Positions 27,889 to 36,375 of a stretch of 64,000 bases of DNA are shown piece by piece. Within the stretch, counting starts at the first letter, position 1, and each line of letters opens with the position of its first letter. The notes beneath the pieces were generated by a model that had not been told where the DNA came from, did not search any database, and saw only the letters and a program-made list of their open reading frames with translations. Source of the stretch: G963662675 sp963662675. Its GTDB lineage: Bacteria; Bacteroidota; Bacteroidia; Bacteroidales; Prolixibacteraceae. The stretch lies in NCBI GenBank assembly GCA_963662675.2, contig CAXXHP010000005.1:62001-126000 (forward strand), in the 5' to 3' direction. A program made the translations under genes and the position numbers.

Positions 27889-30852
27889 ATGAAACACCTA
27901 TCCCAACATATATTGATCCTGCTATTTCTTATTGTCTCCTTGTCTGACACAATTGCCCAAAAAGCACCTGACTTTATCAATTACACTGATCATTCCTGGG
28001 TTGAATCAACCTTGCAACAAATGACTCTACAACAAAAGATAGGCCAACTTTTTATCATTCAGGCCTATAGCAGAAATCTGGATGAACTTGAAACCCTAAT
28101 TGAGGAGGTTGATAGGTTTCAGGTTGGGGGCATCATTTTCATGCAAGGGACAATTGCCAATCAGGTTAAGATTACAAATGAGTTACAGCAAGCTAGCAGG
28201 ATCCCCCTATTAATAACAACGGATGCTGAATGGGGTCCGGGTTTTCGATTAGATGATACTCCAAAATATCCGGTACAAATGGCACTTGGCGCAATTCAAG
28301 AAGATAGCCTTATTTATAAAATGGGGATGGAAGTTGGGCAACAACTTAAAAGAATGGGTGTACATGTAAACTTTGCCCCTGTTGCTGATGTAAATAACAA
28401 CCCTGAAAACCCGGTGATTAACTACCGGAGTTTTGGCGAAAACCCGCAAAATGTATCAGAAAAAGCATGGTTGTATGCAAAAGGCATGCAAGATGCCGGA
28501 GTACTTGCCGTTGCAAAACATTTCCCTGGACATGGTGACACGAAGGTCGATTCCCATTTAGGGTTGCCGGTAATCGAACATGATATTACCAGATTAAACA
28601 ATGTGGAAATATTCCCCTTCAAATCGTTAATTGAGAATGGGATTGGTGGCATCATGACAGCTCACCTCCAAGTACAAGCAATGGATCCTGACAGAAACAC
28701 ACCAGCCTCACTATCTTCAAAAATCATTACTGATAAGCTAGTTGACGAACTAAAATTTAAAGGGCTAATTATTTCTGATGCCATGAATATGCATGGAATA
28801 ACCAAACAATACAGTTCAGGAGAAGCAGCCGTAAAAGCACTACAAGCAGGGAACGATATGTTAGAGATAGTCCCCAACCTAGCAGAAGCAATCAGCGCAG
28901 TTAAGTTCGCTGTGCAAAATGGGGAAATTAGCCAAGAGGAAATTGACAAGAAATGCAGAAAAATACTGGCATTAAAAAAATGGGCAGGACTTGACAACTA
29001 CCAAAAAACATCAACCGAGAGATTAGAAGATGAATTGAAAAATCAAGAATATGCCTTAACTAAACGACTATTGCATGAGCAATCAATTACCGTATTGAGA
29101 AATGAAAATCAATTAATGCCGTTGCAAAAACTGGATACTCTAAAAATAGCCGTTGTTTCTATTGGAAAAGAAAATGAAACAACTTTTCAGAACATGGTTG
29201 CTAACTACATAGATGTCGACTTTTTCAATTTACCCCAAGATGCAAGCACAAAAGACGTAGACTACCTAATTCAATTACTCAAGCCCTACAATCTCGTAAT
29301 TTGCGGAATACATAGTCTCAACCTTTCTACAACCAAAAACTATGGAGTTGAAACTTCGATTACCGATTTTATAAAACGATCGTCAGGAATGAAAAAGATA
29401 GTTGCCCTGTTTGGTAACCCTTATGCATTGAGTCACATACCTGAAATACAAAATTCGGATGGTTTATTGATTACTTATCAGGAAAATATCATTACTCAAG
29501 AATTAGCTGCGCAAACGATTTTCGGTGCAATCAATGCAACGGGAAAACTTCCTGTAAATGTAAATTCATTTTTTAAGCTGAACGATGGAATCACTTTAAA
29601 AAAAAATGACCGACTGAAATACACCATCCCTGAAGAAGTGGGAATATCTTCTGAATATTTGGAGCAGCACATTGACAGCCTTGCCGAACTTGGACTAACT
29701 GAAAAAGCATATCCCGGATGTCAAGTGTTAATTTCAATTAGGGGCAAGGTTATTTTCCACAAATGCTACGGTTATCACACCTATGACACTCTACAGCCAG
29801 TCATAAAAAGAAACATCTATGACTGGGCCTCTATTACAAAGATAACCGGCACATTGCCGGCACTGATTAAGCTTAACGGTGATAAAAAATTCAACCTCGA
29901 CTTACCCTTTTCTTTTTACTGGACAGATTTTCGTGGTACTGAAAAAGAAAAGGCAACTTCTCGCGAGGTTTTGGCACATCAGGCAAAATTACTTTCAGGG
30001 ATAACTTTTTGGAAAGAAACACTGAACAAAAACGGACAATTACGCTCTTCAATTTTCAAAAAACGACCAACTGGAAATTTCGATATTAGAGTTTCCTCTA
30101 ATCTATACATGAACAGAAACTACATTGAAAAAATGTATGCTGAAATCAAAGATTCAAGATTATATTCCAGGGAGAGATATACATATTCAGACTTAGCGTT
30201 CCTCATCTACCCCAGGATTATTGAGGACATAACTGGTGTCGAATTTGAAAGTTATCTTAAAAATACATTCTACGAACCACTAGGGGCATCAACCGTAACT
30301 TTTAATCCATATAAGCACGTTCCCACAACAAGGATCATCCCAACCGAAAGTGATGACCACTTCAGAGACGAACTACTCCAAGGATTTGTACATGACGAAG
30401 GAGCTGCAATGATGGGTGGAGTGTCTGGGAATGCGGGGCTGTTTGGCACAGCCAATGATCTGGCAAAAATAATGCAGATGTATTTGCAAAATGGCAATTA
30501 CGGAGGACAGCAATTTCTTGATTCTGCAAGTTTGGCAGAATTCACAAAAATTCAATTCCCCAAAAATGAGAATCGCAGAGGACTCGGCTTTGACAAACCA
30601 TATATCGACAACAACAAGGAAGACCTGAAAGATGCCTACCCTGCTGTTGATGCTAGTACTCTGAGTTTCGGACACAGTGGGTATACCGGAACTTTCACAT
30701 GGGCAGATCCTATTAATCAAGTTCTTTTTATATTCCTATCAAACCGTGTCTATCCAACTAGAAACAATTCAAAAATCACAGAATTAAATCTCCGCCCAGC
30801 CATGCATCAGGTTATTTACGACAGTATTAAAAAAGGCATCACTAAATATTAA
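27889..30852 (+). CDS. GH3 (NagZ-like) beta-N-acetylglucosaminidase fused to a serine beta-lactamase-family domain
   Basis: A 987-residue exported two-enzyme fusion. After the signal peptide (1-23) comes a GH3 domain with KHFPGHG (210-216) and DSH (221-223), the His/Asp site typical of NagZ, and the nucleophile D297 in LIISDAMNMHG. From about 590 to 987 there is a class C/AmpH-like serine hydrolase with SITK (S648), YSD in YTYSDLAF and FGHSGYTG. In B. subtilis separate NagZ and AmiE proteins recycle muropeptides together with NamZ. Here the two activities are fused, next to namZ. Confidence 0.88.
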   Translation: MKHLSQHILILLFLIVSLSDTIAQKAPDFINYTDHSWVESTLQQMTLQQKIGQLFIIQAYSRNLDELETLIEEVDRFQVGGIIFMQGTIANQVKITNELQQASRIPLLITTDAEWGPGFRLDDTPKYPVQMALGAIQEDSLIYKMGMEVGQQLKRMGVHVNFAPVADVNNNPENPVINYRSFGENPQNVSEKAWLYAKGMQDAGVLAVAKHFPGHGDTKVDSHLGLPVIEHDITRLNNVEIFPFKSLIENGIGGIMTAHLQVQAMDPDRNTPASLSSKIITDKLVDELKFKGLIISDAMNMHGITKQYSSGEAAVKALQAGNDMLEIVPNLAEAISAVKFAVQNGEISQEEIDKKCRKILALKKWAGLDNYQKTSTERLEDELKNQEYALTKRLLHEQSITVLRNENQLMPLQKLDTLKIAVVSIGKENETTFQNMVANYIDVDFFNLPQDASTKDVDYLIQLLKPYNLVICGIHSLNLSTTKNYGVETSITDFIKRSSGMKKIVALFGNPYALSHIPEIQNSDGLLITYQENIITQELAAQTIFGAINATGKLPVNVNSFFKLNDGITLKKNDRLKYTIPEEVGISSEYLEQHIDSLAELGLTEKAYPGCQVLISIRGKVIFHKCYGYHTYDTLQPVIKRNIYDWASITKITGTLPALIKLNGDKKFNLDLPFSFYWTDFRGTEKEKATSREVLAHQAKLLSGITFWKETLNKNGQLRSSIFKKRPTGNFDIRVSSNLYMNRNYIEKMYAEIKDSRLYSRERYTYSDLAFLIYPRIIEDITGVEFESYLKNTFYEPLGASTVTFNPYKHVPTTRIIPTESDDHFRDELLQGFVHDEGAAMMGGVSGNAGLFGTANDLAKIMQMYLQNGNYGGQQFLDSASLAEFTKIQFPKNENRRGLGFDKPYIDNNKEDLKDAYPAVDASTLSFGHSGYTGTFTWADPINQVLFIFLSNRVYPTRNNSKITELNLRPAMHQVIYDSIKKGITKY

Positions 30853-30858
30853 AAATAG

Positions 30859-30999
30859 TTAAATTGTATTTGACGAATTGTCTCCTCCTTTCCCGATATG
30901 GTCCACACAGAATCCGCAATATAAAAGGCATGCAGAAAAGCACCCTCCTCCTATTCCTAGTTCCGTGCAGCTAAAACATTCTTTAAAACATATAACTAT
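30859..30999 (-). other. seven-cysteine open frame without canonical start codon
   Basis: On the minus strand, codons from 30999 to the TAA at 30859 read as 46 residues with cysteines at 4, 8, 11, 20, 24, 28 and 31, a glycine triplet and the end HIGKGGDNSSNTI. This segment looks richer in G+C than the AT-rich DNA on either side. No ATG, GTG or TTG is in frame before the upstream TGA (31000-31002), so it is either a gene remnant, uses a rare start, or is chance. Not recognised. Confidence 0.3.
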
Positions 31000-31089
31000 T
31001 CAGAGGCTCCAATACGTTATTTAATTATTAATTATAACTTTAAGAGAACTTTAAGATGTTTATTTAATAATCAATAAAATTTTACTGCC

Positions 31090-31341
31090 ATGGATAGGAA
31101 AATCACATTCAACGAGCTCCGTAAAATCAAAGACAGTTTACCTGAAGGTTCAATCCGACAAATAGCGCAAGAATTTGATCTTGAAGTTGAAACCGTCAGG
31201 AATTATTTTGGAGGCGCTAATTATGATCGTGGAAAATCAGTTGGATTACATCTTGAACCAGGACCTAATGGAGGAATTGTATTATTAGACAGTACAGAAA
31301 TATTAGAAAGAGCAGAAGAACTTATCTCCGAAATTCATTGA
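31090..31341 (+). CDS. small helix-turn-helix-like DNA-binding protein
   Basis: An 83-residue acidic protein. The first half (FNELRKIKDSLPEGSIRQIA, then QEFDLEVETVRNYFGG) looks like a helix-turn-helix in which QEFDLEVETVRNYF would be the recognition part. The second half ends in an acidic helix (EILERAEELISEIH). I know such short proteins in Bacteroidales as conserved putative DNA-binding proteins, with no studied function. A bidirectional terminator follows at 31362-31397, so it is monocistronic. Confidence 0.7.
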   Translation: MDRKITFNELRKIKDSLPEGSIRQIAQEFDLEVETVRNYFGGANYDRGKSVGLHLEPGPNGGIVLLDSTEILERAEELISEIH

Positions 31342-31361
31342 TAAATTATATTTTCTGAGAT

Positions 31362-31397
31362 AAAAAAACTGCCCTATATTTATAGGGCAGTTTTTTT
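31362..31397. terminator. terminator after the small HTH gene
   Basis: A stem of about 12 bp (31367-31378 with 31381-31392, ACTGCCC/GGGCAGT core) is flanked by an A-run and a T-run of seven. It lies 20 bases past the stop of the HTH gene. Confidence 0.85.
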
Positions 31398-31415
31398 ATA
31401 ACCAAATCAACAAAC

Positions 31416-32198
31416 ATGAGAAAAAATTTTAGTTTCCTTATCGCATTAATATTTTTTGCGATAACGAGTGCACAAGCCCAAAAGGTAACATCACTTTTTA
31501 ATGGTAAAGACCTGACAAACTGGGATATTTATATTGGAACCGCTTTAACCGGGTTTGAAAATCTTAAAGATCAGGCAACACCAGAAAGTGTTTATTCTGT
31601 CGTTAAAAAAGACGGAGAAAATTTGATGCGCATTTCTGGAGATGTAAATGCTTCAATTGCTTCGAAAGAAGAATTTGAAAATTATCATCTAAAACTTGAA
31701 TACAAATGGGGCGATACAGAATATACTGCTTTTAACAGCGGGTTATTGTATCATAGCTATGGTGAGTTTGGAGCAGGATTAGATACATGGATGAATTCTA
31801 TAGAATGCCAATTGCTAACCGAAAACAATGGTGACGCCTATTCGATGGGAACAACAGCTTTTGATGTTAAAATCAATAAAAACAACCAGTATGATGCTAC
31901 TGGCACTTTAACAACTTTTGGAGACAATCAGGAAGGTGGTGAAATTGCCCGTAAACAATCTGACAATGAAAAATCGATGGGAGAATGGAATGTGGTTGAG
32001 CTTTACTCTTTCGGATCAAAAACCATCCATATCGTGAATGGCGAGAAAGTAATGGAATGTGAAAACACTGGGAAAATCATTGATGGAAAGATTCTTCCAT
32101 TAACAAAAGGAAAAATTCAGATACAGTCTGAAGGTGGCGAAATGCTTATTCGTAAGATTGAGATTAAAAGTATCTCTAAGCTTCCCTCTGATTTGTAA
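31416..32198 (+). CDS. DUF1080 (3-keto-disaccharide hydrolase family) exported protein
   Basis: A 260-residue protein with a signal peptide (1-21, ending SAQAQ) and one concanavalin-like beta-jellyroll of the DUF1080 type: SLFNGKDLTNWDIYIG at the start, YHLKLEYKWGDTEY, FNSGLLYHSYGEFG, WMNSIECQLLTENNGD and QIQSEGGEMLIRKIEIK at the end. The family includes hydrolases acting on 3-keto-glycosides, but many members are uncharacterised. Flanked by terminators on both sides, so monocistronic. Confidence 0.88.
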   Translation: MRKNFSFLIALIFFAITSAQAQKVTSLFNGKDLTNWDIYIGTALTGFENLKDQATPESVYSVVKKDGENLMRISGDVNASIASKEEFENYHLKLEYKWGDTEYTAFNSGLLYHSYGEFGAGLDTWMNSIECQLLTENNGDAYSMGTTAFDVKINKNNQYDATGTLTTFGDNQEGGEIARKQSDNEKSMGEWNVVELYSFGSKTIHIVNGEKVMECENTGKIIDGKILPLTKGKIQIQSEGGEMLIRKIEIKSISKLPSDL

Positions 32199-32220
32199 AC
32201 CTATCTTTCTACCGCTATAA

Positions 32221-32262
32221 AAAAGGCAGCTAGAACAGTTTAAACTGTTCTAGCTGCCTTTT
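32221..32262. terminator. perfect 42-bp palindromic bidirectional terminator
   Basis: Each arm is 21 bases (32221-32241 and 32242-32262) with no mismatch, GC-rich in the middle and A/T runs outside. It separates the convergent DUF1080 and DEAD-box genes. Confidence 0.85.
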
Positions 32263-32287
32263 CAATTATCAGAACCGCGTTAACGAG

Positions 32288-34006
32288 TTATCGTCTTTGT
32301 CTTTTTTTGAAATTTGAGTTACCACCCTCTCTCTTTCCTTTAACTTTCGGATATGAAGGTCGCTCTATTCCAGTAACACGATCCACTTTTAATGGATGAC
32401 CTTCAATTGAAGTCTTACTGATTGATTGGATCAGATCCTGTTCATATCTGCTATCAATCTCAAAGAAAGAGAACTTGCGCTGGATATCAATCTTCCCAAT
32501 TTCAATGTTTTTCCTGCTTAGGTTCTCATTGATCAACCCTAATAAACGAGAAGCATTCAAGTTTTGCTTTTTACCCGCATTAATAAAAAGTCGTGAAAAA
32601 TTAACCCTATCTCCTCGGGAAGAATCCCCTCGAGAGGAATCTCCTCTTCTGCTGTTTCCACCACGGGGTTCTTTATCCCTCACATTCAAGTCAGGTGCAT
32701 TTTTATAATAAGAAAGGAATCTATTAAACTCAATAGAAACGAACTTTTTCAAGATTTCCTCGCTGTTCAGTCCTTCAAACTTATCTCTAATTGCTGACAA
32801 ATATGGATCAATACGTGAATCATTCACTTCTACCTGTACAACCTTGTCTACAAGGTGCATAAGTTGTACCTCGCAAATTTCTTCGCCAGCAGGAACACTT
32901 TTGCGTTCGAAGCGTTTCTGTGAAACATTTTCGATTTGTCTCAATTTCCCTGTTTCCCGCATGTGAACAATTGATACCGAAATACCATTCTTACCAGCAC
33001 GTCCGGTGCGTCCGCTCCTATGGATGTATGCTTCTGGGTCATCCGGCAAACTATAGTTAATCACATGACTCAAGTCATTCACATCTAATCCACGAGCAGC
33101 AACATCTGTGGCAACCAACATCTGTAGGTTGCGAGAACGGAAACGGCTCATAACATGATCACGTTGTGCTTGCGACAAATCGCCATGAAGGGCATCGGCA
33201 TTATATCCGTCAGCCATAAATTTCTCTGCAACATCACGAGTTTCCATTCGAGTTCGACAAAAAACAATGGCATAACAATTCGGATAGTTGTCCGCTATTC
33301 GCTTCAGAGTGGCATACTTATCCCTAGCCTGTACGACATAGTAATGGTGCTTAACCGTATCAGCTCCGGCATTCCGTCTCCCAATAGAAATCTCTTCCGG
33401 TTTGTTTAAGTATTTCTTAGACATCTCTGCAATCTCTTTTGGCATTGTAGCCGAGAAAAGTAGAGTTTGTTTAATGGCAGGAGTTTGAGCAAGAATTGCA
33501 TCCATCTCTTCCTTAAACCCCATGGTAAGCATTTCATCTGCTTCATCCAATACGAGCCATTTTATCTCACTAACGTTTAATGCTCTTCTGCGAATTAAAT
33601 CATTAGTACGCCCAGGCGTTCCTACTACAATCTGTCCTCCAGAACGCAGTTCTCGTATTTGTTTTCCAATATCAGCACCACCATAAACGGCAATATTCTT
33701 AAACCCACGAATATTTTTTGAGTAAGCCTCTAAATCTCGGGTAATCTGCAAACACAACTCACGCGTTGGGCACAAAATCAACGCTTGTATTGCTTTTGAA
33801 CTGGTGTCAATGTTGTGCAACAATGGTAAACCAAAAGCTGCAGTTTTCCCAGTTCCAGTTTGAGCCAAAGCGACTAAATCGTTCTCGTTGTTAATTAAAT
33901 GTGGAATTGTTTTTTCCTGAATAGGTGTAGGTTGTTCAAAGCCCATTTCTGAAATGGCGCTCAGGATTTCGGGTTTTAAGCCCGTTTGTTCAAATGTCAT
34001 CATCAT
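32288..34006 (-). CDS. deaD: DEAD-box ATP-dependent RNA helicase (DeaD/CsdA type)
   Basis: A 572-residue helicase. Q-motif FEQPTPIQ, motif I AQTGTGKT, Ia PTRELCLQ, II VLDEADEML, III SATMP, then IVFCRTR, V VATDVAARGLD and VI HRSGRTGRAG. After the core there is a polar linker (about 455-475, repeated RRGDSSRGDSSRGD) and a DbpA-type RNA-binding domain (about 475-550), ending in a basic tail. This layout is that of CsdA/DbpA-like proteins that act in ribosome assembly and cold adaptation. Three consecutive ATG codons lie at the start; which one is used is open. Confidence 0.93.
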   Translation of the reverse strand: MMMTFEQTGLKPEILSAISEMGFEQPTPIQEKTIPHLINNENDLVALAQTGTGKTAAFGLPLLHNIDTSSKAIQALILCPTRELCLQITRDLEAYSKNIRGFKNIAVYGGADIGKQIRELRSGGQIVVGTPGRTNDLIRRRALNVSEIKWLVLDEADEMLTMGFKEEMDAILAQTPAIKQTLLFSATMPKEIAEMSKKYLNKPEEISIGRRNAGADTVKHHYYVVQARDKYATLKRIADNYPNCYAIVFCRTRMETRDVAEKFMADGYNADALHGDLSQAQRDHVMSRFRSRNLQMLVATDVAARGLDVNDLSHVINYSLPDDPEAYIHRSGRTGRAGKNGISVSIVHMRETGKLRQIENVSQKRFERKSVPAGEEICEVQLMHLVDKVVQVEVNDSRIDPYLSAIRDKFEGLNSEEILKKFVSIEFNRFLSYYKNAPDLNVRDKEPRGGNSRRGDSSRGDSSRGDRVNFSRLFINAGKKQNLNASRLLGLINENLSRKNIEIGKIDIQRKFSFFEIDSRYEQDLIQSISKTSIEGHPLKVDRVTGIERPSYPKVKGKREGGNSNFKKRQRR

Positions 34007-34100
34007 AATTTATTATCAGAAAGGCAACAGGCCTCTCTTCTCCAAAAGCACTGATGACAACAAATTTTACCCCTATGCCATCTATGCAAAAATAAGGCTG

Positions 34101-34108
34101 CAAAGGTA
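34101..34108 (-). promoter_or_regulatory. -7 box (TACCTTTG) candidate for deaD
   Basis: On the minus strand TACCTTTG matches TAnnTTTG and would give a leader of about 90 bases. A second match (TATTTTTG) lies at 34087-34094. A long leader would fit a cold-regulated helicase, which is inference. Confidence 0.35.
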
Positions 34109-34211
34109 GTCTTATTTTCTTACAAAAAAACAATTCTTTTAAATCTTCATTTACAGAGAGATAGATCGTATTGAAATTCGTATCTTTTATAACCTTATTC
34201 TAATTTCAGCG

Positions 34212-34625
34212 ATGGGCTATTCCTATTTATTCACATGCAAAGAGTGCAAGCACTCCCAAAAACTATATGAAGGATGGGGATTTATGATCCACGACCAACC
34301 CGCAAAAGAAAGGACTCAATCAAACTCCATCAAGTTTCACTACAAAACACATCAAAAAATTAACAATCTATCAATAACACATCCGGATCTTCAACTAAAA
34401 ATGGAATATCGGATTTTCAGATGTCACCGATGCCTGCAAATTTCAGACAAGCTTTTTGTTCAAGCGATCCACAACAATCAAGTACTTCACAAAACCCAAT
34501 TCCGATGCACCAATTGCCACACCACACTAAAACACACTAATATTCATTCACTCAAGTATGTCATTTGCCCAAAATGCAAAAGCCACAGATTTAAAAAACA
34601 AAAAGAGTTGATGCTTTGGGATTAA
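34212..34625 (+). CDS. unknown protein with four CxxC motifs (double zinc ribbon)
   Basis: A 137-residue basic protein of unknown function. Four CxxC pairs are visible: CKEC (9-12), then CHRC in FRCHRCLQIS, CTNC in FRCTNCHTT and CPKC in YVICPKCKSHRF. They could form two zinc ribbons, one from the first and second pairs and one from the third and fourth. The spacer is rich in histidine, lysine and glutamine. It diverges from deaD and converges with the zinc-ribbon gene at 34751. I do not recognise the family. A nucleic-acid or redox role would be guesswork. Confidence 0.65.
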   Translation: MGYSYLFTCKECKHSQKLYEGWGFMIHDQPAKERTQSNSIKFHYKTHQKINNLSITHPDLQLKMEYRIFRCHRCLQISDKLFVQAIHNNQVLHKTQFRCTNCHTTLKHTNIHSLKYVICPKCKSHRFKKQKELMLWD

Positions 34626-34750
34626 CATATTCAAATAAAATATCATTTTAAACGATTGCTTCTCAGATTCCTTTATTCTATTTTCCGGATAATCACTACA
34701 ACATTCACGACAGGCTAGTCAAATAGATAGGGCTCGTTGCACCCTTGTTA

Positions 34751-34960
34751 TCAATTGGTTAAAAAATCAAGAACAACACTTGCTCCTCCCGATTTGCCTC
34801 TTTTATACAGTTCCGTAAATCCGCATTTTGAGCAAGATAAAGCCGTAAATCGTCTGTTTTGAATGTTAAAAAATCTAGTAAAACCTGAGCCTGTAGTTCT
34901 AATTTCATCTACTTCGGGAGTACGTCCTCCACACTTCGGGCATTGATATAGTTGTTTCAT
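34751..34960 (-). CDS. zinc-ribbon nucleic-acid-binding protein (DUF2082-like)
   Basis: A 69-residue protein with CPKC (8-11) and CSKC in LSCSKCGFTELYKRG, plus the family stretch DEIRTTGSGFTRFFNIQNRRF. This matches the DUF2082 zinc-ribbon pattern. It is the last gene of the SPFH-DUF5808-RHH-zinc-ribbon operon, 15 bases after the RHH gene. The role is unknown; small size and zinc ribbon suggest nucleic-acid or protein binding. Confidence 0.78.
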   Translation of the reverse strand: MKQLYQCPKCGGRTPEVDEIRTTGSGFTRFFNIQNRRFTALSCSKCGFTELYKRGKSGGASVVLDFLTN

Positions 34961-34975
34961 AACCTGATCTATTTA

Positions 34976-35161
34976 TTAGTCATTATTGTTTTCATTGTCA
35001 GATTTATTTTTCAAAGAACTCCGTCCTGCTTCTTTTAATGCGTTACTTATCACCCATTCCAATTGTCCATTAACACTACGAAATTCATCTGCTGCCCAAC
35101 GTTCAAGTGCTGCATAGTCCTTCGGATCTAGTCGTAATACAAATGATTTTTTTCCACCCAT
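34976..35161 (-). CDS. Arc-type ribbon-helix-helix DNA-binding protein
   Basis: A 61-residue protein with the ribbon-helix-helix pattern: a beta strand (KSFVLRLDPKDYAALERWA) followed by two helices (SVNGQLEWVISNALKEAGR). Small RHH proteins bind DNA as dimers. In many bacteria a gene of this kind accompanies an SPFH gene, as here. It could autoregulate the operon. No toxin gene is adjacent, so I do not call it an antitoxin. Confidence 0.78.
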   Translation of the reverse strand: MGGKKSFVLRLDPKDYAALERWAADEFRSVNGQLEWVISNALKEAGRSSLKNKSDNENNND

Positions 35162-35196
35162 CTTCTACCTTTTATTCATTGATATACCTTCCTTCA

Positions 35197-35424
35197 TTAA
35201 CCAAATTTGGAAATGAAATAACACAATACTGCAGTTAGAATTAATAACAAATACGTTTCAATCCTTGCAAAATTTGGTGTCCATCCCAACATTACATTCC
35301 GTTTTGGCAATATCACACGAAAATCCTTTCTGTTAAAGTAGAAAATCCCCAAGATATAATTATCCGGGTCTTTTCTCATTTTATCCAATTCAAACTGATC
35401 AAATGAATTTTTCATTATCAACAT
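35197..35424 (-). CDS. DUF5808-like single-span membrane protein
   Basis: A 75-residue protein. The soluble N-terminus holds DPDNYILGIFYFNRKDFRVI and LPKRNVMLGWTPNFARIETY, which resembles the DUF5808 consensus, and one membrane span (about 57-73) sits at the C-terminus. The start is ATG at 35424; an in-frame ATG three codons later (MKNSFDQF) is an equal candidate. It lies 10 bases after the SPFH gene and probably works with it at the membrane. Function unknown. Confidence 0.7.
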   Translation of the reverse strand: MLIMKNSFDQFELDKMRKDPDNYILGIFYFNRKDFRVILPKRNVMLGWTPNFARIETYLLLILTAVLCYFISKFG

Positions 35425-35434
35425 CCTATATTAA

Positions 35435-36280
35435 TCAATAAATACTACCTGTATTAACAACAGGAGTAGCTTCTTTGTCGCCACACAGTACTACCATCAA
35501 ATTGCTCACCATCGTTGCTTTCTTTTCTTCATCTAAATCGACAATCCCTTTCTTACTCAACTCACCTAAAGCCATTTCGACCATACTAACGGCACCTTCA
35601 ACAATCTTAAAGCGAGCAGCAACAATTGCTGTCGCTTGTTGACGCTTCAGCATGGCTTGTGCTATTTCCTGTGCATAAGCAAGGTAGTTTATTCGAGCTT
35701 CCATCACTTCAATCCCGGCAATAAACAAACGCTCGGTAACCTCCCGTTCCAATTCTTCATTTACCTCTTCCCCGCCACTTCGTAAAGTAATTTCTGCCTC
35801 TTCATCTTCAAAATTATCATATGAATAAAGACCTGCTAGCTTTCTTATTGCAGCTTCGGTTTGAATTGAAACAAAATGGTCAAAATCATTTACGTCAAAA
35901 GCTGCCTTATAAGTATCATTTACCCGCCAAACCAAAACGACACCAATCATAATCGGATTCCCAATTTTATCATTTACTTTAATTGGCTCGCTGTCAAGGT
36001 TCTTGGCACGAAGTGAAATCTTCCTTTTTTTGAACAGAGGATTCGCCCAAAAAAAGCCATTTTGCTTTACTGACCCTTTATAATCGCCAAATAAAACAAG
36101 CACTGAACTTTCATTTGGGTTAACAATCACGAAACCAAGAGCAATAAAAACAAGCAAAGCCAGTAAAACGAGTCCATAAATAATTAATGAATGAACAACA
36201 CAGACCGCAACCGATATTAAAATTGCTAATTCAATTACCACAAAAAGGTATCCAGATCTTGCTAAATATGTCTTTTCCAT
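35435..36280 (-). CDS. SPFH domain (band 7/prohibitin-like) membrane protein
   Basis: A 281-residue protein with two adjacent N-terminal membrane segments (about 11-50), then the SPFH domain (about 51-200): NPNESSVLVLFGDYKGSVKQ, RAKNLDSEPIKVNDKIGNPI, RVNDTYKAAFDV and EREVTERLFIAGIEVMEARI. A helical stretch follows (QAMLKRQQATAIVAAR). SPFH proteins form membrane rings or microdomains and may control proteases or fluidity; the partner here is unknown. It is the first gene of a four-gene operon. Confidence 0.88.
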   Translation of the reverse strand: MEKTYLARSGYLFVVIELAILISVAVCVVHSLIIYGLVLLALLVFIALGFVIVNPNESSVLVLFGDYKGSVKQNGFFWANPLFKKRKISLRAKNLDSEPIKVNDKIGNPIMIGVVLVWRVNDTYKAAFDVNDFDHFVSIQTEAAIRKLAGLYSYDNFEDEEAEITLRSGGEEVNEELEREVTERLFIAGIEVMEARINYLAYAQEIAQAMLKRQQATAIVAARFKIVEGAVSMVEMALGELSKKGIVDLDEEKKATMVSNLMVVLCGDKEATPVVNTGSIY

Positions 36281-36327
36281 AATTTATGATTTTATTTTAA
36301 TACTATTTTGATATCACAATATAGCAT

Positions 36328-36353
36328 AAAAAAAGCATCTTTGTCAAGATGCT
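36328..36353 (-). terminator. terminator after the ECF sigma operon
   Basis: An 8-bp perfect stem (36334-36341 with 36346-36353, AGCATCTT arms) and a 4-base loop are followed on the minus strand by a T-run (A-run 36328-36334). It lies 22 bases after the stop of the small gene at 36376. Confidence 0.75.
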
Positions 36354-36375
36354 CTGTAACACAAATTAATTGCTA

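Noticed and set aside
32590..32660. RRGDSSRGD repeat as a DNA repeat element
   Set aside because: It encodes the low-complexity linker of the DEAD-box helicase and is not repeated elsewhere in the window.
34976..35161. Possible toxin-antitoxin pair because of the RHH protein
   Set aside because: No toxin-like gene is adjacent; the neighbours are a zinc-ribbon protein and a membrane protein in an SPFH operon.
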